Assembly (NCBI RefSeq): GCF_001399675.1
Contig: NZ_LJCO01000054.1
Span: 37,305-101,304 of the forward strand
Direction: 5' to 3'
Source: Paenalicyclobacillus ferrooxydans
GTDB lineage: Bacteria > Bacillota > Bacilli > Alicyclobacillales > Alicyclobacillaceae
Length of the DNA stretch: 64,000 nt
The notes below the pieces were generated by a model. The model had not been told where the DNA came from. It made no database searches and saw nothing but the letters and a program-made list of their open reading frames with translations. Shown here in pieces: positions 28,357 through 37,775 of this stretch. Made by a program: the position numbers and the translations under genes. Positions within the stretch are counted from its first letter, which is position 1. Each line of letters begins with the position of its first letter.

Positions 28357-28965
28357 ATGGTGAAACGGCAAACGGTCTGGTTATCGACGATGATGGTGTT
28401 GTCCCTGATGTTGATTGGGTATTACACCATGAATAACGAATCTAGCCTGACTACATCGTCTCAGACAAATTCAACGAGCATTGCAACGACGAGCGGCCAG
28501 CCCGGAAACTCATCATCTACGGGACAAGCAACCGGCAACCAGGCGGGCACGACAGGAAACAGTGCTCAAAGTCAGAGTACAGGCAGCAGCACCGGCACTC
28601 CTACGACCACCACAGACTGGTTCGTCAACATGCAGACGCAGCTTGATACTCAGATGACTCAGCAGATTGATACCGAGACACAGATTATCTCCAACAACAA
28701 TGCTTCCGCGACGCAGCTCAGCCAGGCTGAAGACAAGCTCCGTCAGCTGCAAACGTTGCAAGGTGAACTGGCGAATGCCAAAGAAATGATTCTTGCCCAA
28801 GGATATAAAGACTGCGTGATTGTTCCAAGCTCTGATGGGGGCAAAGTGATTGTCTACGTAAAGGCCAGCAAAATCAGTAACAGCAGCGCGGTTGCATTAA
28901 TGAACATTGTCAGCCAGGAGCTAAACATGTCAGCATCCAACGTCGTGATCCAAATCAAAGCCTAA
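28357..28965 (+). CDS. spoIIIAH: Stage III sporulation protein AH
   Basis: About 202 residues: one N-terminal membrane helix (TVWLSTMMVLSLMLIGYYTM), a long Ser/Thr/Gln/Gly-rich linker and the YscJ/FliF-like ring domain (GYKDCVIVPSSDGGKVIVYV to the end). SpoIIIAH binds SpoIIQ from the forespore side to join the two membranes. ATG 28357 is nine bases after GGGAGG; GTG 28351 is the alternative. A strong terminator ends the operon. Confidence 0.94.
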   Translation: MVKRQTVWLSTMMVLSLMLIGYYTMNNESSLTTSSQTNSTSIATTSGQPGNSSSTGQATGNQAGTTGNSAQSQSTGSSTGTPTTTTDWFVNMQTQLDTQMTQQIDTETQIISNNNASATQLSQAEDKLRQLQTLQGELANAKEMILAQGYKDCVIVPSSDGGKVIVYVKASKISNSSAVALMNIVSQELNMSASNVVIQIKA

Positions 28966-28982
28966 TCTGACAACGTCATCAA

Positions 28983-29010
28983 AACGCCCCGCTCTGTGCG
29001 GGGCGTTTGT
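28983..29010 (+). terminator. Rho-independent terminator after spoIIIAH
   Basis: AACGCCCCGC and GCGGGGCGTT pair perfectly around TCTGT and are followed by a short T-rich tail. Confidence 0.88.
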
Positions 29011-29029
29011 CTTGGCAAGGCTTATTGGG

Positions 29030-29059
29030 TAACATAGAACACGTTTTGTCTCTATGTTA
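29030..29059 (+). promoter_or_regulatory. 9-bp inverted repeat overlapping the accB -10 region
   Basis: TAACATAGA and TCTATGTTA are exact inverted copies separated by 12 bases. The right arm overlaps a -10-like TATACT at 29058-29063. No good -35 is seen at 17 bp. The layout fits an operator for a repressor of the acetyl-CoA carboxylase genes; the half-site does not match the FapR sequence as I know it. Confidence 0.55.
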
Positions 29060-29104
29060 TACTAGGACGAGTAATTGAGACGCCATCTGCCAAGGGGTGA
29101 CAGT

Positions 29105-29605
29105 TTGTTGTTTAAGATTGGTGAGATCCGAGAACTAATTCGGTTGTTGGATGAAACGAGTGTGAGCGAATTAACGATAGTTTCTGGTGATGACAAGCTT
29201 TGTATTAAAAAGCCGGACGTGAGCGGAGTGATTCCGCAGGTCCAAGTTGCACCGAGTATGCCCGTGCAGGCGACGATCCGTGCAGTGTCGGCTGCTGCTC
29301 CTGTCGCAGAGCCGCAAGCGCCGCTGGTACAAGGCGCAACTCCTGCCCAGGAGAATGATGAAGCGACGACAGTGATTACGTCTCCGATGGTCGGTACATT
29401 CTATCGGTCGCCGTCACCAGATGCACCAGCTTACGTTGAAGTGGGCAGTCGAGTAACAACAAAGACCATCGTTTGCATTGTCGAGGCCATGAAGCTAATG
29501 AACGAGATCGAAGCAGAAGTCAGCGGTGTCGTTACAGAGGTAATGGCTGAAAATGGACAGCTGGTGGAGTATGGTCAGCCGTTGTTCAAGATTAAACGTT
29601 CCTAA
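29105..29605 (+). CDS. accB: Biotin carboxyl carrier protein of acetyl-CoA carboxylase
   Basis: 166 residues: an N-terminal helical region, an Ala/Pro/Gln-rich linker (about 45-85) and the biotinyl domain with VEAMKLMNE, biotinylated at Lys130. It carries CO2 from AccC to the carboxyltransferase, the first committed step of fatty acid synthesis. TTG 29105 follows AGGGGTGA and gives [12 protein letters not shown], the expected N-terminus. accC follows 26 bases later. Confidence 0.95.
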   Translation: MLFKIGEIRELIRLLDETSVSELTIVSGDDKLCIKKPDVSGVIPQVQVAPSMPVQATIRAVSAAAPVAEPQAPLVQGATPAQENDEATTVITSPMVGTFYRSPSPDAPAYVEVGSRVTTKTIVCIVEAMKLMNEIEAEVSGVVTEVMAENGQLVEYGQPLFKIKRS

Positions 29606-29631
29606 AAGATACGTATATAAGGAGAACGACC

Positions 29632-30978
29632 ATGTTCAAGCGAGTATTGGTTGCAAATCGAGGTGAGATCGCAGTCCGCGTGATTCGGGCCTGCCGGGAG
29701 CTCGGGATAGAGACCGTAGCAGTGTATTCACAAGCAGATGCAGATGCACTCCACGTGCAGCTCGCTGATGAAGCATACTGCATTGGTCCGACACCAAGCA
29801 AACAGAGCTATCTACATATCCCGAGCATCATGTCAGTGGCAACACTGACTGGCGTGGATGCCATACATCCTGGATATGGATTCTTGGCTGAAAACAGTGA
29901 TTTCTCTGAAGTCTGTGAGCAGTGCGGGATTACCTTTATCGGACCGAGCCCATATGCGATTGAAACCATGGGCGATAAGTCGATGGCAAGGGACACCATG
30001 AAAGCCGCAGGCGTTCCTACAGTCCCAGGCAGCGACGGATTGTTGCAGACACCCGAAGAGGCGATCGAAGTTGCAGAACTCATCGGGTATCCAGTTATCA
30101 TCAAAGCCACGGCTGGCGGTGGTGGAAAAGGGATTCGAATTGTACGTGATGCGGACGCGCTTCGCCAGGCCGTCGTGACCGCGCAGCGTGAAGCAGAGAC
30201 TGCTTTCGGGAATGCTGGAGTATACCTCGAGAAGTATATTGAGCGCATGCGCCACGTCGAAATTCAAGTGATGGCGGACCGGCATGGAAACGCTGTCCAT
30301 CTTGGCGAACGGGATTGCTCTGTGCAAAGAAGACTGCAAAAGCTTGTAGAAGAGTCTCCTTGCCCAGTTCTCTCAGAGGAGACCCGGCAACGCATGGGTG
30401 CAGCTGCTGTTGCAGCCGCAAAGGCCGTTGATTATGTCGGTGCTGGAACCATTGAATTCATTTATGCCGACAATGGTGAGTTTTACTTTATGGAAATGAA
30501 TACACGTATTCAGGTTGAACACCCTGTGACGGAATGGGTGACCGGTTTTGATCTGGTCCGTGAACAGATATTGGTTGCCGCTGGCGAACCTCTGAGCTTT
30601 ACTCAAGATGAAGTTGTCATGCGCGGCCACGCAATGGAGTGTCGGATTAATGCTGAAGATCCGGCACGAGGCTTTATGCCGACGCCGGGACGCATCACAG
30701 AGTATCTCGCACCCGGTGGACCTGGTGTGCGCGTGGATAGTGCTGCATTCCCTGGATACTCTGTCCCGCCGTTCTACGATTCAATGATAGCCAAACTTGT
30801 GGTTTGGGCACCGACCAGAGAACTGGCGATGAATCGCATGAGTCGCGCATTGCAGGAATTTCGTATTGAAGGCGTTAAGACGACCATTCCATTTCACATT
30901 GCCTTGTTGCAAAACGAGGATTTCCGCCAAGGAAATGTGACGACTAGGTTCCTCGAGGAACACACCCTCGAGTTCTAG
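29632..30978 (+). CDS. accC: Biotin carboxylase subunit of acetyl-CoA carboxylase
   Basis: 448 residues, starting [20 protein letters not shown]. It is an ATP-grasp enzyme with the glycine loop [14 protein letters not shown], the catalytic region [18 protein letters not shown] and [15 protein letters not shown]. It carboxylates the biotin on AccB. Standard length; operon with accB. Confidence 0.98.
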   Translation: MFKRVLVANRGEIAVRVIRACRELGIETVAVYSQADADALHVQLADEAYCIGPTPSKQSYLHIPSIMSVATLTGVDAIHPGYGFLAENSDFSEVCEQCGITFIGPSPYAIETMGDKSMARDTMKAAGVPTVPGSDGLLQTPEEAIEVAELIGYPVIIKATAGGGGKGIRIVRDADALRQAVVTAQREAETAFGNAGVYLEKYIERMRHVEIQVMADRHGNAVHLGERDCSVQRRLQKLVEESPCPVLSEETRQRMGAAAVAAAKAVDYVGAGTIEFIYADNGEFYFMEMNTRIQVEHPVTEWVTGFDLVREQILVAAGEPLSFTQDEVVMRGHAMECRINAEDPARGFMPTPGRITEYLAPGGPGVRVDSAAFPGYSVPPFYDSMIAKLVVWAPTRELAMNRMSRALQEFRIEGVKTTIPFHIALLQNEDFRQGNVTTRFLEEHTLEF

Positions 30979-31031
30979 AGAACAGTGTGGTTGTACAGAC
31001 TCATTTTTAGACGAACGGAGGCAGGTGTGTT

Positions 31032-31445
31032 ATGCAGGACATGGAGTTTCAGACGAACGATCTCGGTAAAATCCAGATTGCAGATGAAGTGATCCAGATT
31101 ATTGCGGGACTTGCCGCCAGCGAGATTGAGGGCGTTGTCGATTTAACCGGAAGTTTTGCCGGAGGTCTGACTGAGTCTTTACTCGGACGGAAGAATCTGG
31201 CCAAAGGCGTGCGAGTCGAATTTCACGATGAAGAAAAGTCCTGCAATATTGGGCTTTCCCTCGTCCTTGACTTTGGGATCAATATTCCGACGACATGCAT
31301 GCAAGTCCAAGAACACGTAAAGAGCGCCGTAGAAGGGATGACAGGGCTCAGCGTGACGCATGTCAACGTTCATGTGACAGCCGTGCGCGTACACGGTGAA
31401 GTCAAAGAACTTCCAGAAAACACGGATAAGCGCATTCACTCCTAA
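31032..31445 (+). CDS. yqhY: Asp23/Gls24 family envelope stress protein, YqhY-like
   Basis: 137 residues. Asp23 family features are IQIADEVIQIIAGLAASEIEGV near the start, a glycine-rich central turn and the end THVNVHVTAVRV. In B. subtilis, yqhY follows accBC and affects acetyl-CoA carboxylase control; the position is the same here. A second Asp23-like module is in the membrane protein encoded next, which probably anchors it. Confidence 0.92.
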   Translation: MQDMEFQTNDLGKIQIADEVIQIIAGLAASEIEGVVDLTGSFAGGLTESLLGRKNLAKGVRVEFHDEEKSCNIGLSLVLDFGINIPTTCMQVQEHVKSAVEGMTGLSVTHVNVHVTAVRVHGEVKELPENTDKRIHS

Positions 31446-31636
31446 TTATCGTTCCATGAGTCCGGCTTCGGTTCCTTGGCATCTGCGGGTGTCGGGAACT
31501 GACGGCACCAGTGAAGCATTTCGGTGGTCCGCAGTCTGTCCTTCTCACGAAACAGGCGTATGGTGCATCAGGGATGCCAGCAGGTTACCAAGCCGGGCTC
31601 ACAAGCTCTTACTGATTCGCCCGGGAGGCGTTCGAT

Positions 31637-32170
31637 GTGAGTTATTTGGATCGCATTTTGCTCGTGTTGTTTACCATCATCAGCCTTGCCGGAGCTGTGG
31701 GGCTGTTCTTGCTGAGTGTAATGGGCTTTGGAAACCTGACTCAAATCACGCAGTACCCTTGGTACATATATGCGATCGTCGTTTCGATTGTCTGGTTTAT
31801 CCTTGGACTTCGGTTCTTGTTTTATCGCATCAGCTCGCACGACGTAGATTTCGTTGTGCTGCCCGGTGAGTTCGGGAATATCCGTATCTCGTTTGAGACG
31901 ATTCGTCAATTGTCCAACCGGACGGGGAAATCCGTCAAAGGCGTACAGGAATTTGACACTCGGGTACGGAATGGACAACAAGGCATCTGGCTTGCGATTC
32001 GCGTTCGCGTCCTGCCGGATCTTGATTTGAATGCAATGAGTCGTGAGATTCAGAGTGCAGTAAAGGAATACGTGGAGAACACGACTGGTGTCACCGTCGA
32101 ACGAGTAACCGTTCACGTCGCAGAGCTTGCGAGCTCTGCAGCCAAAGTGAGTAAAGCGTGGGTGGATTAA
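31637..32170 (+). CDS. amaP: Alkaline shock response membrane anchor protein AmaP
   Basis: 177 residues: two N-terminal membrane helices (ILLVLFTIISLAGAVGLFLL and YIYAIVVSIVWFILGLRFLF), then an Asp23-like beta domain ending VTVERVTVHVAEL. AmaP anchors Asp23 to the membrane in staphylococci. GTG start after GGGAGGCG. The preceding 190 bases contain no convincing gene. Confidence 0.9.
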   Translation: MSYLDRILLVLFTIISLAGAVGLFLLSVMGFGNLTQITQYPWYIYAIVVSIVWFILGLRFLFYRISSHDVDFVVLPGEFGNIRISFETIRQLSNRTGKSVKGVQEFDTRVRNGQQGIWLAIRVRVLPDLDLNAMSREIQSAVKEYVENTTGVTVERVTVHVAELASSAAKVSKAWVD

Positions 32171-32407
32171 ATGTGGACGTTCGTTCGCACTATATCCGTT
32201 GGGCTTCTCAACCTCAAGCGGCGTTGGCAAGGAATGATTGCGGGTGTCGTTCTGTGGCTGGCATGGATGATTTTTGGATTTTGGTCGACACTGCTGTTAT
32301 TGGTGTTGATGGTGGCGGGATTCTTTTTGGGACGCGTGATGGAAGAGAAGCATGACTGGAAGCAAGTGCTTGACAAACTGCTTGCAGACCGTTTTAACGA
32401 CCAATAG
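32171..32407 (+). CDS. DUF2273 small membrane protein
   Basis: 78 residues with one long or two short membrane helices (MIAGVVLWLAWMIFGFWSTLLLLVLMVAGFFLG is hydrophobic throughout, positions 21-53). The sequence ends in the charged EEKHDWKQVLDKLL. Proteins of this type sit next to amaP and asp23 across Firmicutes, which is the case here: it begins one base after the amaP stop. Confidence 0.85.
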   Translation: MWTFVRTISVGLLNLKRRWQGMIAGVVLWLAWMIFGFWSTLLLLVLMVAGFFLGRVMEEKHDWKQVLDKLLADRFNDQ

Positions 32408-32467
32408 CGCATTAAAGACAACTGCAGAAAAAGGCAGTTGCTGTAAAGGTGGACAGCCAAGAATCAT

Positions 32468-32896
32468 ATGAAACGACGAGAACTTCGAGCACGGGCCGTG
32501 CAGGCCGTTTATCAAATGGATGTTGGACAAGTACTCGCATCAGATGCCGTGAATCACGTGCTGGATGGCGCGGACGCTGAACTGGGCGACGGTCAACGTG
32601 ATTTTGTCAAGGGCCTTGTCGAGGGAGTTGCTGTGAACACGGAGATGCTTGATGACATGATTGCCAAAAACGTAACTGGTTGGCGGTTGGATAGAATCGC
32701 AAAGGTGGATCTTGCGGTTCTCCGGCTCGCCCTGTATGAGTTGATGTTTGAACCAGAAACCGACGTTGCAACCATCATGGATGAGGCTGTGGAACTAGCA
32801 AAAGAGTACAGCACGGAAGAGTCTGGACGGTTCATTAACGGTGCCCTTGCGAAGTTGCTGCCAGCGGTTGAAGTGCGCCGGGCAGAGGAAGAGTGA
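32468..32896 (+). CDS. nusB: Transcription antitermination factor NusB
   Basis: 142 residues, starting MKRRELRARAVQAVYQMDVG, typical NusB. It has RLDRIAKVDLAVLRLALYEL, TIMDEAVELAKEYSTEESGRFINGAL and a short tail. It binds boxA RNA with NusE in rRNA antitermination. Position after the asp23-type genes is conserved, but folD, which usually follows, is absent here. Confidence 0.96.
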   Translation: MKRRELRARAVQAVYQMDVGQVLASDAVNHVLDGADAELGDGQRDFVKGLVEGVAVNTEMLDDMIAKNVTGWRLDRIAKVDLAVLRLALYELMFEPETDVATIMDEAVELAKEYSTEESGRFINGALAKLLPAVEVRRAEEE

Positions 32897-32917
32897 CCTT
32901 TTCAGGAGGTGAGACCG

Positions 32918-33904
32918 CTGGAACTGGTCTTGGGCATCGATACGAGTAATTACACGACATCTCTGTGTGCTGTCTCATGGTCCGATGGACGAATGGTCGC
33001 AGAGGCGCGCAAGTTGTTACCTGTAGCAAGCGGTGAGAGAGGGCTTCGGCAATCCGATGCACTCTTTTTTCATGTACAGCAGTTACCTGAGGTCACGTCC
33101 CTGCTCATGAGGTCCATCAGTGCAAAGGGTGTCGCATGGCGGGGCGTTGGTGTCTCCGTACGGCCGCGTCCTCTCGCATCTTCTTACATGCCGGTATTTC
33201 TTGCCGGAACACGGTATGCAGAGACGTTTGCAGGATTATGCGGAATACCGCTTGTCAGAACATCCCACCAGGAAGGACATCTTGCTGCGGCAGATTACAG
33301 TCTGTGTGCCAACGAGGATGCGCCTTTTCTCGCGATTCACCTATCTGGCGGGACTTCCGATGTCCTGTTAGCGAGACGAACCCGTTTCGGATATGACATA
33401 GAATCGCTTGGCAGCAGCTCAGATTTAAATGCTGGTCAATTCGTGGATCGAGTCGGTGTTGCACTCGGTCTGCCATTTCCGTCCGGAGCGCATTTGGAAC
33501 GACTGATGAGCGAGGCCGGCGCGGAGTCGGAAGGAGATTCAGGTTTCCGGTTGTCAGCGAGTGTCAAGGGATGTGACATGAGCTTCTCTGGGCCATGCAG
33601 CGCAGCATTGCGTGCGGTTGGTGCTGGCATATCCGCACCCATCATCGCTAGGGCAGTGTTTTCATCCATTGCGAACAGCCTGGTCAAAGCGATTCGAAAT
33701 GCTGCTATGCAGCGACCCCAAGCTGCCACTTGCATCCTCGCGGGAGGGGTGATGGCCAATGAGTGGATCCGCGAACGTGTGAAAAAACGGCTGTCCATCG
33801 AGGTTCCGCATCTTCGAGTCCTGTTTGCTGAACCAACATTTTCGTCTGACAATGCGCTAGGGGTTGCTTCCATTGCAAGAAGATACCTCTGTAGTCATAC
33901 ATAG
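32918..33904 (+). CDS. TsaD/Kae1-like ASKHA protein (divergent paralogue)
   Basis: About 328 residues related to TsaD (Gcp). It begins LGIDTSNYTTSLCAV, has the metal-binding HQEGH motif, the ATP-binding LSGGTSDVLLARR, GQFVDRVGVALGLPFPSG and the C-terminal CILAGGVMAN and FSSDNALGVA. It differs from genuine TsaD, where the segments read, for example, HxEGH..A and DNAAMIA, so it is probably a second copy rather than the essential tRNA t6A enzyme. Start: a strong AGGAGGTG lies six bases before CTG 32918, while the GTG at 32909 overlaps that site. It takes the place of folD between nusB and xseA. Confidence 0.75.
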   Translation: MELVLGIDTSNYTTSLCAVSWSDGRMVAEARKLLPVASGERGLRQSDALFFHVQQLPEVTSLLMRSISAKGVAWRGVGVSVRPRPLASSYMPVFLAGTRYAETFAGLCGIPLVRTSHQEGHLAAADYSLCANEDAPFLAIHLSGGTSDVLLARRTRFGYDIESLGSSSDLNAGQFVDRVGVALGLPFPSGAHLERLMSEAGAESEGDSGFRLSASVKGCDMSFSGPCSAALRAVGAGISAPIIARAVFSSIANSLVKAIRNAAMQRPQAATCILAGGVMANEWIRERVKKRLSIEVPHLRVLFAEPTFSSDNALGVASIARRYLCSHT

Positions 33905-33956
33905 TCCATCTGGCTCATTCTCATTTTGTTAGGTAGTAGGATATGACAGGATGCGC

Positions 33957-33962
33957 TATAAT
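33957..33962 (+). promoter_or_regulatory. -10 element (TATAAT) upstream of the reductase gene
   Basis: A perfect TATAAT about 70 bases before the ferredoxin-NADP reductase gene, in a 129-base gap. No convincing -35 at 16-18 bases, so an activator or another sigma factor may be needed. Confidence 0.4.
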
Positions 33963-34032
33963 TCGAATGGCTAGATTTCATTGTTCGTATTATCAGTCGG
34001 GCTTTCGGTCCACACCTTGAGGAGGGAAAGTG

Positions 34033-35028
34033 ATGAGTCCCAACCAGAATGACGTGTTTGACATCACGATTATCGGAGGCGGTCCTACAGGACTGTTTGC
34101 TGCTTTTTACTGTGGCATGCGTAATGCAACCTGTAAAATCATTGACAGTCTGCCTGAACTTGGCGGCCAACTTGCTGAGTTGTACCCGGAGAAGTATATT
34201 TTCGACGTTGGCGGGTTCCCAAAGATCCGTGCCCGTGATCTGGTCAGCCAGTTAAAAGAACAGGCATTCCAATACAACCCAACTGTGCACCTGAACGAGC
34301 GTGCCCAGGAACTCCACCGCCGCGAGGATGGCGTCTTCGAGCTCAAGACAGACAAAGGCGTTCACTATTCCCGAGCAATCTTGATTTGTGGTGGGATTGG
34401 AATGTTTACGCCTCGTCTCCTTCCGGCAGAAGGTGCAGACCAATACGAGGGTAAGGGACTCTACTATTACCTCGACAATTTGGACAACTTCCGTGGTCAC
34501 AGCGTTCTCGTGGTTGGCGGCGGTGACACAGCGCTTGATTTTGCGTTGATGCTCGAAGGAGTTGCCTCCAAGGTGACACTGATTCATCGCCGTGACCAGT
34601 TCCGTGCCCACGAAGAAACCGTCAACAAACTTCAAAACTCGAGTGTCGATGTTCGGACGTTCGTCGAACTGAAGGCTGTGCACGGAGATGGCAAGGTCGA
34701 GCGGGTTGACTTAATTCACAACAAGACCAAAGAAGTCACCGAACTTGAAGTGGATGCCATTGTGAGCGGTCTCGGGTTTTCCGCATCCCTTGGACCTATC
34801 AACGAGTGGGGACTCGAGATTGAGAATAACGAAATCATCGTCAATACGAAAATGGAAACCAGCATTCCGGGTGTGTACGCTGCCGGAGATGTCGTCACTT
34901 ATCCCGGGAAAGTCAAGTTGATTGCGACAGGGTTCGGAGAAGCTCCGACAGCTGTCAACAACGCTAAGACGTTTATTGACCCGAAAGCTAAGCTGAGTCC
35001 GGGACACAGCAGCAGCCGTTCGGAATAG
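34033..35028 (+). CDS. Ferredoxin--NADP reductase, thioredoxin-reductase-like type
   Basis: 331 residues of a two-domain flavoprotein. FAD binding: IIGGGPTGLFAAFYCGMR at the N-terminus and GVYAAGDVVTYPGKVKLIATGFGEA near the end. NADPH binding: VLVVGGGDTALDFAL with HRRDQFRAHE. The CxxC active site of thioredoxin reductase is missing, which together with the GGQLAELYPEKYIFDVGGFP motif points to the YumC/FNR2 type of Bacillus. It would move electrons between NADPH and ferredoxin or flavodoxin. ATG 34033 follows GGAGGG. Confidence 0.9.
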   Translation: MSPNQNDVFDITIIGGGPTGLFAAFYCGMRNATCKIIDSLPELGGQLAELYPEKYIFDVGGFPKIRARDLVSQLKEQAFQYNPTVHLNERAQELHRREDGVFELKTDKGVHYSRAILICGGIGMFTPRLLPAEGADQYEGKGLYYYLDNLDNFRGHSVLVVGGGDTALDFALMLEGVASKVTLIHRRDQFRAHEETVNKLQNSSVDVRTFVELKAVHGDGKVERVDLIHNKTKEVTELEVDAIVSGLGFSASLGPINEWGLEIENNEIIVNTKMETSIPGVYAAGDVVTYPGKVKLIATGFGEAPTAVNNAKTFIDPKAKLSPGHSSSRSE

Positions 35029-35136
35029 TTGCAGCCTTTGCAGCTGTCTATGTCCGTTCGCTGTTCGGCAACGAGAGATCAGCTATTTTACAAGAGTACT
35101 CCGACACAGATACATCTTTTGAAGGGAACGGTAGAT

Positions 35137-36540
35137 GTGAGTGTAGTCCCTGCGCAGCAGATTTATACCGTGAGTGAACTGAACGCAGTGGTTCGCCGCA
35201 TGTTCGAAGCGGAGCCCAAGTTTACCCGGTGTTACGTGGCGGGTGAAATATCCAACTTCAAACACCATAGCAGCGGTCACATGTACTTTACCCTAAAGGA
35301 TGAGCACAGTCGGTTACGGGCTGTGATGTTCGCAGGGAAGAATCGTTCTGTTACGTTTCGGCCACAGGACGGGATGCGCGTTATCGTGGCAGGATCGCTG
35401 AGTGTCTTCGATCGGGATGGCTCCTACCAGATGTATGTCGAGGAAATGCAACCAGACGGCGTTGGGGCGCTTTATGTCGCGTTTGTGCAACTGAAAGAAC
35501 GTCTGAACAGCGAGGGGTTGTTTGCGGAGAGCCGCAAACGGCCCCTGCCGCGCTATCCGCAGCGGATCGGTGTGGTCACGTCTCCGACGGGGGCAGTCAT
35601 TCGAGACATCTGCTCCACGCTTCGTCGTCGTTACCCAAACACGAAGGTTGTTTTATCTCCCGCCCAGGTGCAGGGTCCCACCGCGGCCGGGACATTGGTT
35701 CGGGGGATTGAACGGTTGCTCCTGTATTCGCAAACCGTCGAGCCCATCGATGTTCTGATTATTGCACGTGGAGGGGGCTCGCTCGAGGAGTTGTGGCCTT
35801 TTAATGAAGAGGTCTTGGCGAGGGCTATCGCCGCCTGTCCGATTCCGGTGATTTCCGCTGTGGGACACGAGACGGATTTCACGATATCAGACTTTGTGGC
35901 CGATGTTCGAGCCGCAACACCGACTGCCGCTGCAGAGCAAGCGGCGCCAACGGCACAAGAACTTTTGATACTACTCTCTCAGATTAAAAATCGGGCGGAG
36001 ACAGCGCTGGCCCGTCGTCTTGAAGGAGCGCGGCAACGCTTAGAGCTCTCTGAACGGTCACGGGCTCTGCAAGACCCGAGGCGAATCATTGCAGTTCACC
36101 GACAGTCCGTAGATTACCTGGAGAGTCAATTAAGACAATACGCAGAACGGCCAATTCGGAAAGCGGATCGGAAGTTTCAATACTTGCGAGACCGAGTGGT
36201 GCGGCACGACATTCGTCATCAAATTGAAAGGCAACGAACTGTGCTCTCCGGATTGGAAAACCGATCTCGCGGAAAAATAGAGGCTCAGATGGCCTCTCGG
36301 AACAGTCATTTTGAGAAACTTGTTGCAACACTCACTGCACTGAATCCACTTGCCGTTTTGAGTCGAGGGTACGGGGTTATTTACGGTGCGGACAAGACCA
36401 CTGTTGTCACATCAGTTTCACAGTTGAAGCAGGGGGATGCGGTACATCTGCGTTTCCAAGATGGAACGGTTGGAGCACGGATTGTTGATGAATGGGAGGA
36501 AGATCATGGGCGAGCAGTTCAATCCCGACTTGACATTTGA
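35137..36540 (+). CDS. xseA: Exodeoxyribonuclease VII large subunit
   Basis: About 467 residues. The N-terminal OB fold has YVAGEISNFKHHSSGHMYFTLKD. The catalytic domain has QRIGVVTSPTGAVIRDI, IARGGGSLEELWPFNEE and ISAVGHETDFTISDFVADVRA TPTAAAE. A long coiled coil and the C-terminal LSRGYGVIY follow. GTG 35137 is chosen (GAAGGGA eight bases upstream); the open frame extends to 35029 without support. The small subunit gene overlaps its end. Confidence 0.94.
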   Translation: MSVVPAQQIYTVSELNAVVRRMFEAEPKFTRCYVAGEISNFKHHSSGHMYFTLKDEHSRLRAVMFAGKNRSVTFRPQDGMRVIVAGSLSVFDRDGSYQMYVEEMQPDGVGALYVAFVQLKERLNSEGLFAESRKRPLPRYPQRIGVVTSPTGAVIRDICSTLRRRYPNTKVVLSPAQVQGPTAAGTLVRGIERLLLYSQTVEPIDVLIIARGGGSLEELWPFNEEVLARAIAACPIPVISAVGHETDFTISDFVADVRAATPTAAAEQAAPTAQELLILLSQIKNRAETALARRLEGARQRLELSERSRALQDPRRIIAVHRQSVDYLESQLRQYAERPIRKADRKFQYLRDRVVRHDIRHQIERQRTVLSGLENRSRGKIEAQMASRNSHFEKLVATLTALNPLAVLSRGYGVIYGADKTTVVTSVSQLKQGDAVHLRFQDGTVGARIVDEWEEDHGRAVQSRLDI

Positions 36541-36748
36541 GCAGGCCATGAAGCAGTTGGAAGAAACGGTTCGCAAGCTTGAATCGGGAGACTTGCCGCT
36601 CGGCGAGTCTATCGACCAGTACAAGCAGGCCATGAGTCTCGTGCAGTTCTGCCGCCAGCAACTTGATAAGGCGGAACTGGAGATTGTGCAACTCATCGAA
36701 CAGGACGGGAGCGTAACAGCAGTTCAAACTTCGGAGGTTGCTGAATGA
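36506..36748 (+). CDS. xseB: Exodeoxyribonuclease VII small subunit
   Basis: 80 residues with the XseB pattern LTFEQAMKQLEETVRKLESG then DLPLGESIDQYKQAM. ATG 36506 follows GGGAGGAAG. It overlaps xseA at its start and ispA at its end (ATGA), so the three are coupled. Confidence 0.95.
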   Translation: MGEQFNPDLTFEQAMKQLEETVRKLESGDLPLGESIDQYKQAMSLVQFCRQQLDKAELEIVQLIEQDGSVTAVQTSEVAE

Positions 36749-37635
36749 CAGAGGCTTTTGACCTTGGCGCATATATGGAAGAGCGAAAAAACCTGATTGA
36801 GGCGAATCTGCGTCCAGTATTCCCGGGTGAAGATGTCCCAGAGGTTTTGTTTGATTCCATGCGGTATAGTCTGTTAAGCGGCGGTAAACGACTTCGTCCG
36901 ATGCTTTGCCTTGCGACTGCAGAGACGTTTGGCATCCCCGTCGGCAAGGCCCTGCCTGCTGCACTCGCACTAGAACTCATTCACTGCTATTCCCTCATCC
37001 ACGATGACATGCCAGCTATGGACGATGACGACCTAAGACGCGGCAAACCAACCAATCACAAGGTCTACGGTGAGGCGACTGCGTTGCTGGCGGGAGATGG
37101 GCTGCTTACGCATGCCTTTTATCTGCTTTCCAGTCCGCTTGGAGTTGACACTGAAAGACAACTGGCGATGATTCAACGATTGTCGCACGCCGCAGGACCA
37201 TATGGAATGGTCGGCGGTCAACAAGCCGACTTGCTCGCAGAGCACAAAGAAGGCACACTTGCGGAACTCGAGTTTATTCATTCACGCAAAACAGGTGCGT
37301 TGATACAGGCTGCAGTCGTCATTGGCGGACTTTTCGCTGACCTGACAGCATTGCAACGGCAGGCCCTCGAGAGTTACGGTGCGAATATTGGACTTGCTTT
37401 TCAGATGATGGATGATTGGCTCGATGTAGCTGGCGATACGGAAAAGCTCGGTAAGACGCAGGGCAGTGACTTGCGCTTGGAAAAGTTTACGTATCCAAGA
37501 TTGATGGGTCTCGAAAAGACGAAAATGCGTGCAATTGAATCTGTGAATTCAGCGCTGTCAGCGCTCGAGGGTGCAAAGATTGAGTCTGTTCAACTGACTG
37601 AGATTGCAAAGTTTATTGTGGCGCGCGCGTTCTAG
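36745..37635 (+). CDS. ispA: Polyprenyl (farnesyl) diphosphate synthase
   Basis: 296 residues of a trans-prenyltransferase. First Asp-rich motif HDDMPAMDDDDLRRG, second motif FQMMDDWLDVAGD, and GGKRLRPML near the N-terminus. It makes farnesyl (or geranylgeranyl) diphosphate for quinone and wall lipid carriers. Together with dxs downstream it brackets the OLE RNA and its partner gene. Confidence 0.95.
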   Translation: MTEAFDLGAYMEERKNLIEANLRPVFPGEDVPEVLFDSMRYSLLSGGKRLRPMLCLATAETFGIPVGKALPAALALELIHCYSLIHDDMPAMDDDDLRRGKPTNHKVYGEATALLAGDGLLTHAFYLLSSPLGVDTERQLAMIQRLSHAAGPYGMVGGQQADLLAEHKEGTLAELEFIHSRKTGALIQAAVVIGGLFADLTALQRQALESYGANIGLAFQMMDDWLDVAGDTEKLGKTQGSDLRLEKFTYPRLMGLEKTKMRAIESVNSALSALEGAKIESVQLTEIAKFIVARAF

Positions 37636-37760
37636 CATTTCAGGTGAACGCTTGCAACAGAGATTTCCCATGGAAGTTTCCAACGGAGAAGACTAGAGGT
37701 AATGCCGTATAACGCTGCATGTGGTGGAATTCTTTCGTCTGAACGGACGCACTGCACATA

Positions 37761-37769
37761 TGGTATAAT
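37761..37769 (+). promoter_or_regulatory. Extended -10 promoter for the OLE-type RNA
   Basis: TGG-TATAAT, an extended -10 element, with only a weak -35. Transcription would start near 37776, giving an RNA of about 600 nt up to the oapA ribosome site. Confidence 0.55.
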
Positions 37770-37775
37770 AGGTGC

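Noticed and set aside
31446..31636. A gene or RNA between the asp23-like gene and amaP
   Set aside because: Only weak frames without ribosome sites; no strong hairpin or promoter seen.
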